From Tautonia sociabilis (GTDB lineage Bacteria > Planctomycetota > Planctomycetia > Isosphaerales > Isosphaeraceae): a DNA stretch of 64,000 bases. Below the pieces are notes generated by a model that searched no databases, had not been told where the DNA came from, and worked only from the letters and a program-made list of their open reading frames with translations. The stretch is taken from the NCBI RefSeq assembly GCF_003977685.1, contig NZ_RYZH01000002.1, positions 124,001 to 188,000 of the forward strand, written 5' to 3'. Position 1 is the stretch's first letter. Each line of letters begins with the position of its first letter. Below are positions 12,508 through 23,380 of the stretch, piece after piece. The position numbers and the translations under genes are program-made.

Positions 12508-12536
12508 ACTGTAACACTCCACGACCCGGGCTTCAA
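12508..12536 (-). promoter_or_regulatory. Promoter of the candidate 6S RNA, TTGAAG-N17-TACAGT
   Basis: TTGAAG (12536-12531) and TACAGT (12513-12508) on the minus strand are separated by exactly 17 bases. The -35 box overlaps the stop codon of the upstream UVR-motif gene, so transcription would begin at about 12502-12500, inside the gap. The nearest coding start, fau, is about 245 bases further on. Confidence 0.5.
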
Positions 12537-13309
12537 GTGGTGGTGCTCCGATCCGATCGGGTGGCCGAGATCCCCTCGCGGAGCCGTCGGATCTGGTCCC
12601 GGATCCGGGCCGCCTCCTCGTAATCCTCGCGGGAGACGGCGTGACGAAGCTGGTCGTCGAGCCGCTCGATCGGGTCGATCCGGCGCTCTCGGACAATCTC
12701 CCGGCGCAGCTCCCGGAGCAGGATCAGCTCCTGGCAGCCGGCGATCCGCCCCTCGAGATGATATTCCCGGAAGTACGCCTTGATCGCCGCGATTCCCTCG
12801 TCGATCCGATCGAGTGCGTCCCGGTGGTCCCCGCGATCGGCGGCCATCTGCGACAGGGCCCGGGCCCTCATCATCGTGACGTTCGGCCGATACTGGTCGA
12901 AGGCCACCTTGTCCCGCTCCCGGACGGCGTGCTCTCGGACGAATCGGAAGAGTCGCAAGTTCCGCTCCGTATCCCGGGCGACCAGGTCGAACCGATCCAG
13001 GTGGAAGAGGGCGACGTAGCGGTGATAGAACTGGATGCCCTCACGCATCAGCTCCTCGCAGTCGCGGGTTTCGAGCGCATAGCACTGGGGAGAGCGCTCG
13101 AGGGCCCGGGCCTCGTGGTGGTCGAGCAGCGAGGGGGCGCCGAAGGGTCTCCTGCCGTCGGGGCGGCCGTCGAGCTCCATCTGCAAGAGGCCCAGATCCA
13201 GGCGCATCTGGAGCTTGTCCCGGCCGTCAAGGCCGGCCACGATCCGGACCTGGAACTCGTCGGGATCGTGGTCCCAGCCAGCCAGGATCGGGCTGATGTC
13301 CCTGCTCAA
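12533..13309 (-). CDS. UvrB/UvrC-motif (UVR) domain protein
   Basis: The product has 258 residues. The C-terminal ~40 residues are a clear UVR motif (LRHAVSREDYEEAARIRDQI), the helical hairpin used by UvrB, UvrC and McsA/ClpC-type proteins for protein contacts. The N-terminal part (FQVRIVAGLDGRDKLQMRLD) and the helical middle match no enzyme domain I know. It is therefore more likely an adaptor than a nuclease. The TTG start at 13309 was chosen because GGAGG sits 8 bases upstream, one of the few clear Shine-Dalgarno sequences in the window. There is no signal peptide. It follows the DUF4912 gene, from which it is separated by a strong terminator. Confidence 0.8.
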   Translation of the reverse strand: MSRDISPILAGWDHDPDEFQVRIVAGLDGRDKLQMRLDLGLLQMELDGRPDGRRPFGAPSLLDHHEARALERSPQCYALETRDCEELMREGIQFYHRYVALFHLDRFDLVARDTERNLRLFRFVREHAVRERDKVAFDQYRPNVTMMRARALSQMAADRGDHRDALDRIDEGIAAIKAYFREYHLEGRIAGCQELILLRELRREIVRERRIDPIERLDDQLRHAVSREDYEEAARIRDQIRRLREGISATRSDRSTTT

Positions 13310-13436
13310 GGCTCGAACCTCCAGGGGCCGGTCGGCCCTCGGGCAACAGGCGAGATGCGATCGGATCGGCCCCGGCGATTGCCGAGGACGTACTCGATCG
13401 AAGTGTATGTCCGGGGTCGCGTCGCGACAAATGGGA

Positions 13437-13474
13437 GACGCCGCGACGCTCCCTGGAGGGAGCGTCGCGGCGTC
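13437..13474 (-). terminator. Perfect 17-bp terminator hairpin after the DUF4912 gene
   Basis: Arms 13437-13453 and 13458-13474 are perfect complements (GACGCCGCGACGCTCCC and its reverse complement) around a TGGA loop. It lies 33 bases past the DUF4912 stop codon. The minus-strand sequence beyond it reads CTCCCATTTGTC, with only a short T run. Confidence 0.75.
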
Positions 13475-13506
13475 CGCGAGGAGGCACAGGGCGGTCTGGA
13501 ATCGGC

Positions 13507-14586
13507 TCAGAGCTCGTTGCCGTCGTGGATCATCGGCTCGAGCTCCTTCGTGTTCCGCTCGACAGCCAGGACGATCGTCCGTTCCTCGACCCCATCGGGG
13601 CTGGAGCTGACCGCCGGGATGATCTGCCGGCTGTCGGGGAGGCTGAAACGGACGCTGAACGAGCCGTCGGGGCGAAGCTTCACCGGCTCGCCCTGGAGCG
13701 TGACCTTGGCGTTGGGCTCGGTGGAGCCGTGGACGATCAACTCGGCGTCGATCTCGAAGTGGAAGGCGCGGCCGCTCGAGCCGTTGTGCAGGGCGCCGGT
13801 CCCCAGGCTGGAGAAGTTCAGGGGATTCATCGGGCGTCGGAGCCGCTCCTCGAAGATCTCTTGAAGATCCCGGGAGGGAGAGCCGCCGTGGAGCGACTGC
13901 TTGAAGATCGTCTGGTACTGGGAGTCGACGCTCGCCCAGTGCTCGTCGAGCAGGTCGGCGCAACCGGCCCTCGGGGTGGTGACGACGTTGGAACGGGCCA
14001 GGACGAAGAAGCGTCCGCGGCGCGAGAGGTAGCCAATGTCGACCCGGTAGGAGCGGGGCGGCTCGCAGACGTCGATGTACCAGTTGTTGACGCCGCCGTG
14101 GATGGGGATGTCCCGGACGATCCGCTCGGCGTTGGCGGTCGTGTCCTCGCTGGTCACGTCCATCAGCCGGAGGATCGGCCGGGCGTCGTGCCATTCCTGT
14201 CCCATCGCCGCCTGGGCGCGACCGAGGGTCGTGCGGCTGAGCTCCCAGTAGGAGTGCAGCCAGTAGGGGTCGCGGACGGAAGTGATGATCCGGTCCTTGA
14301 CGCAGCCGTGGTCCAGCGTCCTCGGCGGCGAGACGGCGGAGGGGAGTTCGGCCCCCTCGATGGCCGACGGCCGGGGGCGGCGTCGCGGCTCTCGGGCCTT
14401 GACGTCGCTCTTATGATGTGCCTTGGTGCTGGAGGATCGGGCCGACGCACTCGGAGGGGCCGTCGCGGTGGTCAGGGCACGAACGAGCTGGTCCTTCCGC
14501 ATCGCGTGCCAGCCGGGTATCCCCCGGTCCTTTGCCATCCGGGCCAGCTCCTTCTTGTTGCAGTCCTTGAGGGTCTCGACAGTCAT
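13507..14586 (-). CDS. DUF4912 protein with N-terminal Rho_N/SAP-like domain
   Basis: The product has 359 residues. Residues 1-40 (LKDCNKKELARMAKDRGIPG) form a Rho_N/SAP-like helix-extended-helix typical of nucleic-acid-associated proteins. A basic Ser/Ala-rich linker follows. A DUF4912 domain covers about residues 95-210 (VRDPYWLHSYWELSR, NNWYIDV, FFVLARSNVV). The C-terminal part is a beta-rich HGSTEPNAKVTLQG segment resembling an Ig-like or bacterial surface fold. DUF4912 proteins have no defined biochemical role. No signal peptide is present. The gene has a long leader of about 330 bases from the promoter at 14919-14948 and a perfect terminator downstream, so it is probably monocistronic. 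Confidence 0.87.
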   Translation of the reverse strand: MTVETLKDCNKKELARMAKDRGIPGWHAMRKDQLVRALTTATAPPSASARSSSTKAHHKSDVKAREPRRRPRPSAIEGAELPSAVSPPRTLDHGCVKDRIITSVRDPYWLHSYWELSRTTLGRAQAAMGQEWHDARPILRLMDVTSEDTTANAERIVRDIPIHGGVNNWYIDVCEPPRSYRVDIGYLSRRGRFFVLARSNVVTTPRAGCADLLDEHWASVDSQYQTIFKQSLHGGSPSRDLQEIFEERLRRPMNPLNFSSLGTGALHNGSSGRAFHFEIDAELIVHGSTEPNAKVTLQGEPVKLRPDGSFSVRFSLPDSRQIIPAVSSSPDGVEERTIVLAVERNTKELEPMIHDGNEL

Positions 14587-14918
14587 ACTGGCCACTCCGT
14601 CTCCGGGCCGCGGGCGGGGCCGACGCGGCCCGTCGTGATCATCGCGGTCATCATCCGTGAGTGGGCCGATCCGGAGAACTCCTTGCCTCCCGGACTGCGG
14701 ACTGGCGATCGACACCCGGACGGACTCCGCCCGATGCGGCGGCACCGGCCGATTCGCGCCACAGTCGCCCCGGAAACACCGAGGGCGACGCCCGAGCCCC
14801 GCCTTGGGGATCAGACGCCGCCCTGACGGTGGTCTCGATGCTGGAGCGAGTGTGTGCCCATCGGCAGACCCCCTTCATCGCTCTGCGGCTCTCGCGGGCG
14901 TAACTTCCAGCTATGGTT

Positions 14919-14948
14919 GTGATACCATGGCCGGCTCCCCCCTGTCAA
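14919..14948 (-). promoter_or_regulatory. Promoter for the DUF4912 gene, TTGACA-N18-TATCAC
   Basis: On the minus strand TTGACA (14948-14943) is followed after 18 bases by TATCAC (14924-14919). The -35 is a perfect sigma70 match. The same pair of hexamers with the same spacing occurs on the other strand at 15073-15102. Confidence 0.6.
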
Positions 14949-14966
14949 TGAATTTTTGGAGAGGAG

Positions 14967-14982
14967 TGTCCGACATCGGACA
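14967..14982. promoter_or_regulatory. Palindrome between the divergent promoters, possible operator
   Basis: TGTCCGA-CA-TCGGACA is a perfect 7-bp inverted repeat lying between the two outward-facing promoters. Its place suggests a regulator binding site, though a small hairpin by chance is possible. Confidence 0.35.
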
Positions 14983-15072
14983 GTTGCAACGATGCGGGAC
15001 AGCCGTGCCGGCGGCCGGGAGCGGGGCGTCTCCCCCTCTGTGAAAAATTTCTCAAAGTCGGCGTCTGGGGAG

Positions 15073-15102
15073 TTGACAGGGGCCGTCGCGGCTCGTTATC
15101 AC
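15073..15102 (+). promoter_or_regulatory. atp operon promoter, TTGACA-N18-TATCAC
   Basis: TTGACA (15073-15078) and TATCAC (15097-15102) are separated by 18 bases. The expected start site is about 108 bases before the GTG of the first atp gene. No other good promoter is visible within the operon. Confidence 0.6.
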
Positions 15103-15216
15103 CTTTACGTGTCGCGGGTCGCCCGAGGCCCGTTCCGAACATCGGCGAGATTCGCTCCCGGCCGCGGAGCGGGCCATCGTCGCAGCCCCGGGCGAGGCGG
15201 GGCCAGGGATTTCATC

Positions 15217-15450
15217 GTGCCCTCCCCCCCACCGCAGAGCCCGTTATCCGTCGGCATCGCGTGGGCCTATCGGGTCACGGCCCTGGGCCTGGAGTTCTCC
15301 GTGCCACCCCTGCTGGGCTTCTTGCTCGACCGACGCTGGGAGTCAACCCCGGTGGCCACGCTCGTCGGGGCCTGTCTTGGCTTCGCGGCTGGCCTGGTCC
15401 ACCTAATTCAGTTGGCGACTCCCGGCCGCCCGGGCGGCCCTCCTCGCTGA
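15217..15450 (+). CDS. atpZ: AtpZ/AtpI-like small membrane protein of the ATP synthase operon
   Basis: The product has 77 residues. AtpZ/AtpI-family proteins help assemble the c-ring or supply Mg2+/Ca2+ to ATP synthase. Two transmembrane segments are visible, about residues 11-32 (including LGLEFSVPPLLGFLLDRRW) and 40-60 (ATLVGACLGFAAGLVHLI). The LGFLLDRRW turn is typical of the family. The GTG at 15217 was chosen because AGGGA precedes it and the family-like part follows directly; the frame is open further upstream but implausible. It is the first gene of the nine-gene atp operon, 64 bases before atpB. Confidence 0.8.
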   Translation: MPSPPPQSPLSVGIAWAYRVTALGLEFSVPPLLGFLLDRRWESTPVATLVGACLGFAAGLVHLIQLATPGRPGGPPR

Positions 15451-15514
15451 GTCGGGCCGGACCGACTCCCAGCGATCGCCCGACCGACGTCCCCCCCGAG
15501 CGCTCTCGACGACC

Positions 15515-16339
15515 ATGGCCGAAGAACACGCCCACAGTCCCCTGGATCACGTCGTCGATCACCCGACGCTGGAGCTGCCGATCCTCGGTGAGTTCCCGCT
15601 CCCGGTGATTCCGATCTTCGGCGGTATCCAGGTCACGCGGTTCATGGTGATGGAGGCCGTGGCCGCCCTGTTGCTGGTTATTGTCTTCGTCCCGCTGGCC
15701 CGCCACGCGGCCCGGAACCGGGTCACGCGAGGCCCGCTACTGAACCTCTTCGAGTCGATGGTCCTGTTCATCCGGGATCAGATCGCCCGGCCCGCCATCG
15801 GCGGCCACCACGCCGACCAGTTCCTCCCCTTCCTCTGGACGATCTTCTTCTTCGTCCTCTTCTGCAACCTGCTGGGCATGATTCCCGGAGGCGCCTCGGC
15901 CACGGGCAACATCAACGTCACCGCCGTGCTCGCCCTGATGACTCTTGGCGCCGTCGTCGTCGCCGGTGTGCGGCAGATGGGCCCGGTCGGTTTCTTCAAG
16001 AATCTGATCCCGCACATGGACCTGCCGATCTCCTTCAAGGTCGTGCTCGTCCCCCTCATGTTCGTCATCGAGCTGGCCGGCCTGCTGATCCGGCACGTCG
16101 TGCTCTCGGTGCGACTGTTCGCCAACATGATGGCCGGGCACATCGTCCTGGCGGTCATCCTCGGCTTCGCCCTGGGAGTCAGCCAGGCGGCGATCTACAT
16201 CAAAGGCCCGGTCATCGCTGCCAGTGTCGGTGGCGTCGTGCTGCTGAGCCTGCTGGAACTCTTCGTGGCGTTCCTCCAGGCGTACATCTTCACGTTCCTG
16301 TCGGCCCTGTTCATCGGCTCGGCCGTCCACTCGCACTGA
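15515..16339 (+). CDS. atpB: F1Fo ATP synthase subunit a
   Basis: The product has 274 residues and forms the Fo proton half-channels against the c-ring in the cytoplasmic membrane. Several hydrophobic helices are present. The conserved helix SVRLFANMMAGH carries the essential Arg (about residue 194) that faces the c-subunit carboxylate. The N-terminal segment FPLPVIPIFGGIQVTRFMVM and the C-terminal LFVAFLQAYIFTFLSALFI are typical. Length is normal. The start ATG is preceded by CTCGACGACC with no Shine-Dalgarno sequence. It sits second in the operon. Confidence 0.97.
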   Translation: MAEEHAHSPLDHVVDHPTLELPILGEFPLPVIPIFGGIQVTRFMVMEAVAALLLVIVFVPLARHAARNRVTRGPLLNLFESMVLFIRDQIARPAIGGHHADQFLPFLWTIFFFVLFCNLLGMIPGGASATGNINVTAVLALMTLGAVVVAGVRQMGPVGFFKNLIPHMDLPISFKVVLVPLMFVIELAGLLIRHVVLSVRLFANMMAGHIVLAVILGFALGVSQAAIYIKGPVIAASVGGVVLLSLLELFVAFLQAYIFTFLSALFIGSAVHSH

Positions 16340-16462
16340 TCCGATCCGATCCGACCCGGTACGAACCGGAGGGGAGCCGGCGGGCGGCGGGTGTCCGCCC
16401 GGTGCCCGGCCCCCGAATCGGCCGCTCCTCGAACCCCAACCCCACTCGGAGTCTCGCTCCCC

Positions 16463-16822
16463 ATGTCGCTCGCGAAGATCGCCGCCCCCGCCCTGGTGCT
16501 CGCCGCCGTGCTGCTGATCCCCGCCGCCTCCGCGATCGCCCAGGACTACACCCCCCAGAACGCCGATGAGGCCGCCCGCATCGCCAGCGCCGCCGCCACC
16601 AAGGGTGCCTTGAGCGACACCCGAGCCCTCGGCGCCGGTCTGGTGATCATCGGCGCCGGCGTCGGCATTGGCTGGCTCACCCGGTCGGCCGTCGAGAGCA
16701 TGGCCCGCCAGCCGGAGCTTGCCGGCAATGTCCAGAGGGCCATGATCATCTCGGCCGCCCTGATCGAGGGCGTCACGTTCTTCGCGCTGATCATCATCGG
16801 ATTCATCTTGACAACCTACTGA
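16463..16822 (+). CDS. atpE: F1Fo ATP synthase subunit c, with N-terminal signal-like extension
   Basis: The product has 119 residues, longer than the usual 70-90. The first ~30 residues (SLAKIAAPALVLAAVLLIPA) look like a cleavable signal peptide or an extra helix. Then come the two c-ring helices: LGAGLVIIGAGVGIGWL, the polar loop with RQPE, and ALIEGVTFFALIIIGF carrying the ion-binding Glu. Helix 1 has Trp where sodium-type c subunits have Gln, and the Glu is followed by Gly, not Ser/Thr. Coupling to protons is therefore more likely than to Na+. The start at 16463 is the first ATG before the hydrophobic stretch; the open frame upstream encodes Pro/Arg-rich noise. Confidence 0.96.
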   Translation: MSLAKIAAPALVLAAVLLIPAASAIAQDYTPQNADEAARIASAAATKGALSDTRALGAGLVIIGAGVGIGWLTRSAVESMARQPELAGNVQRAMIISAALIEGVTFFALIIIGFILTTY

Positions 16823-16957
16823 TGAACGGGTGATCCACCTGCCCCGGGTCGTCGCCCGACCCGGGGCGGGCGACCGCCCCGCGCCCTCCCTCGACCCGTC
16901 TCACCTGTCGCCCGACCCGATCGCCGTGACCCGACCCGATCGCGAGGCCCCCCTGCG

Positions 16958-17680
16958 ATGCTCCGGCGCAAGATTCTGGCCCCCTGGCCGATGCCGCTGA
17001 CCCTCACTTCCCTGGCCATGCTCCTGGTCCTCGGGGCTCCTTCCGCCTGCCCGGCCCAGGAACCCGACGAGCCCGCTGCCGTCGCCGAGCCGACCGGCGC
17101 GGAGCCCGGCCACGACGCCGAGGGTAACCACGCCGTCGAGGGCGAGGCGAACATCCTCGAGGCCCAGCCGAGCCTGGCCTTCTACACGCTCGTCGTCTTC
17201 CTGCTCCTGCTGCTGGTGCTGTGGCGGTTCGCCTGGGGGCCGCTCTCCAAGGCCCTGCATGACCGTGAGCACTCCCTTGAATCGGCGTTTCAGGACGCCG
17301 AGCGCGCCCGAGCCGAGGCCGCGGCCCTGCTCGAACAGCACCGGAAGCAAATGGAGCAGGTCCAGGACCAGGTTCGTCAGATCATGGACGAGGCCCATCG
17401 CAAGGCCCAGGCCGTGTATGAGGAACGCTTGAACCAGGCCCGGGCCGACGCCGAGGCGACCGCGCAACGGGCCTCCCGGGAGATCGCCGCCGCCAAGGAA
17501 TCGGCGCTCACCGAGCTATACGAGAAGTCGGTCGACCTGGCCGTCACCGTCGCCGGTCGGGTGCTCCAGCGGGAGATCGGGCACGACGAGCACCGGCGGC
17601 TGATCGAGGTCGCCTCCCAGGAGCTCGAGGCCGTTGGGCCCGCCGGTGGCAACGGCCAGGGCCGGGGGAGCATCGCCTGA
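16958..17680 (+). CDS. atpF: F1Fo ATP synthase subunit b
   Basis: The product has 240 residues, longer than the usual ~160. This is the peripheral stalk that links Fo to F1. An N-terminal hydrophobic segment (LTLTSLAMLLVLGAPSA) looks like a signal peptide. A polar Glu/Ala-rich stretch follows, then the true membrane anchor (TLVVFLLLLLVLWRF, about residues 77-92). After that comes a long charged coiled coil rich in Ala, Glu and Gln up to about residue 200. The stop codon is one base before the ATG of atpH, so translation is probably coupled. An N-terminal extension is shared with atpE of the same operon. Confidence 0.95.
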   Translation: MLRRKILAPWPMPLTLTSLAMLLVLGAPSACPAQEPDEPAAVAEPTGAEPGHDAEGNHAVEGEANILEAQPSLAFYTLVVFLLLLLVLWRFAWGPLSKALHDREHSLESAFQDAERARAEAAALLEQHRKQMEQVQDQVRQIMDEAHRKAQAVYEERLNQARADAEATAQRASREIAAAKESALTELYEKSVDLAVTVAGRVLQREIGHDEHRRLIEVASQELEAVGPAGGNGQGRGSIA

Positions 17681-17681
17681 G

Positions 17682-18317
17682 ATGACCACTTCTCCGCACG
17701 GGCCCGACATCGTCGGCACGGTCTTCGAGGAAGGCGCCGCCGAGATCGCCCGCAGCTACGCCGTCGCCCTGCTCAACGTCGCCGAGGCGGAGTCGAGCAC
17801 TGAGCCCGTGCTCTCCGACCTCGACGAGCTGGCCGTCGACGTCTTCCGGGACCAGCCCGAGTTCGCCCGCCTCCTCACCAACGGCATGGCCGACGCGGAG
17901 CGTCGCGATCAGATCCTGATCGCCGCCTTCGAGGGCAGGGCCCATCCCACCCTGCTCCGGTTCCTTCGCGTCCTCAACCGACGAGGCCGGCTGGAGCTGG
18001 TGCCGCTGATCGCCCAGATCGCCCGATCCCTCTGGGACCGTCGGAACAACCGGCTGCCGGTGACGGTTCGGACCGCGATCCCCCTGGATGACGGCCAGCG
18101 AACGGTGCTCCGCGAGCGACTTGTCTCCCTGACCGGAGGCGCCACCCCGATCCTGACCGAGGAGGTCGACCCTGAATTGCTTGGCGGCCTGGTTGTCCAA
18201 GTCGGCGACCAGTTGTTCGACGCCTCGATTCGGGGACGCCTGCGCCGTATCCGGTCGGAGCTGGCCCGGGGCCGGGCCGGCGAGATTCGACGCCGCACCG
18301 ACCTGGTGGTCGATTGA
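17682..18317 (+). CDS. atpH: F1Fo ATP synthase subunit delta
   Basis: The product has 211 residues. Delta caps the F1 head and binds subunit b. The N-terminal domain contains the family segment [19 protein letters not shown] and the C-terminal part ends in the typical [20 protein letters not shown] motif with LRRIRSEL. The ATG at 17682, one base after the atpF stop, gives the normal start. An upstream in-frame start at 17634 would overlap atpF and add 16 residues with no family similarity. Slightly longer than average because of about 25 N-terminal residues. Confidence 0.95.
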   Translation: MTTSPHGPDIVGTVFEEGAAEIARSYAVALLNVAEAESSTEPVLSDLDELAVDVFRDQPEFARLLTNGMADAERRDQILIAAFEGRAHPTLLRFLRVLNRRGRLELVPLIAQIARSLWDRRNNRLPVTVRTAIPLDDGQRTVLRERLVSLTGGATPILTEEVDPELLGGLVVQVGDQLFDASIRGRLRRIRSELARGRAGEIRRRTDLVVD

Positions 18318-18420
18318 CCACTCGCGAACCATCGGACATCCCCGACCGCTTCGCCGAGCCCGGTCCCTGTCCCGAGGCCGGCACCCACCGAGCCAGTTCC
18401 TCCACTTCCAAGGTCGACCC

Positions 18421-20142
<1,722 letters not shown>

Positions 20143-20260
20143 TCGTCCTCCCCGCTGGCAAGTCCGTGGGGCCGGGAATCGGGCGGCGACCGCAATCGCC
20201 ACTGAGCCCCGGCCCCGGCCCCGCCGACCCGGCCTCCCCCGAACCGAGACGCCCCCGACC

Positions 20261-22695
<2,435 letters not shown>

Positions 22696-22762
22696 GCCGG
22701 CCGCTCGCATCCTGCCCTCCCCCGCTCCACCTCGATTCTGAACCGGGAGATTCCCAACGGCC

Positions 22763-23251
22763 ATGTCCACCACCGCGGCCTTGATCGAACCCGAGGAACC
22801 GTTCGACACCCCGCCGGGGAGCCCCGTGAAGAAGGAGCACCACGGCGTCCGATGCGTCGTGGTCACTCCCGAGGCCACGGTGCTTGACGAACCCTCCGAG
22901 TTCGTCGCACTGCCGCTCTACGACGGCGAACTCGGCGTGCTCCCCGGCCGGAGCCCTCTCATCGGCCGCCTCGGCTACGGCGAGCTTCGAATTCGGGCCG
23001 GAGCCACCACCCGTCGCTTCTTCGTCGACGGCGGCTTCGCCCAGGTCCGGGACGATGTTGTGACGGTCCTTACCGCTCGGGCGATCCCCGCCGAGGCGAT
23101 CGATGCCGACGCCGCCCGGGCCGAGCTCTCGGCGGCCAAGGCTCGCCGAGCGACCAGCGAGCTGGAGCTGAACGAGAAGGGTCGGGCCGAGGCCCGCGCC
23201 CGAGCCTTGCTCCGCGTCTCCGGCCAGGCCACGGTGGACGCCGGACACTGA
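22763..23251 (+). CDS. atpC: F1Fo ATP synthase subunit epsilon
   Basis: The product has 162 residues, a little long because of a ~25-residue N-terminal extension (MSTTAALIEPEEPFDTPPGS). The beta-sandwich domain has the expected LPLYDGELGVLPGRSPLIGRL and FFVDGGFAQV motifs, and the C-terminal helical hairpin begins near ADAARAELSAAKARR. Epsilon controls ATP hydrolysis and couples F1 to the c-ring. It is the last gene of the operon and a long terminator hairpin begins 38 bases after its stop. Confidence 0.95.
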   Translation: MSTTAALIEPEEPFDTPPGSPVKKEHHGVRCVVVTPEATVLDEPSEFVALPLYDGELGVLPGRSPLIGRLGYGELRIRAGATTRRFFVDGGFAQVRDDVVTVLTARAIPAEAIDADAARAELSAAKARRATSELELNEKGRAEARARALLRVSGQATVDAGH

Positions 23252-23289
23252 CCGGGATCGCCCCCGACCTGATGGAGCCGAGTTGAACG

Positions 23290-23338
23290 TCAAGGGCGAG
23301 GGACCGAGCGGATCCGTCTCTCGGTCCCCCGCCCTTGA
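23290..23338. terminator. Long terminator hairpin between atpC and the FHA-PQQ gene
   Basis: Two 19-base arms (23290-23308 and 23320-23338) pair with one mismatch around an 11-base loop. The arms read TCAAGGGCGAGGGACCGAG and its near-perfect complement. It lies between two convergent genes and can serve both directions. Confidence 0.75.
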
Positions 23339-23380
23339 ATCGGATTGCCCCCCGATGCTCTCCCCGGGGGATGACCAGAG

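Larger units (their letters stand above)
14587..15216. other. Divergent control region between the DUF4912 gene and the atp operon
   Basis: This 630-base gap contains two matching promoters pointing outward and a palindrome, described separately. Between 14587 and 14915 I see no gene; it is the leader of the DUF4912 transcript if the promoter call is right. Between 15103 and 15216 lies the C- and G-rich leader of the atp operon. Small open frames here look like noise. Confidence 0.6.
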
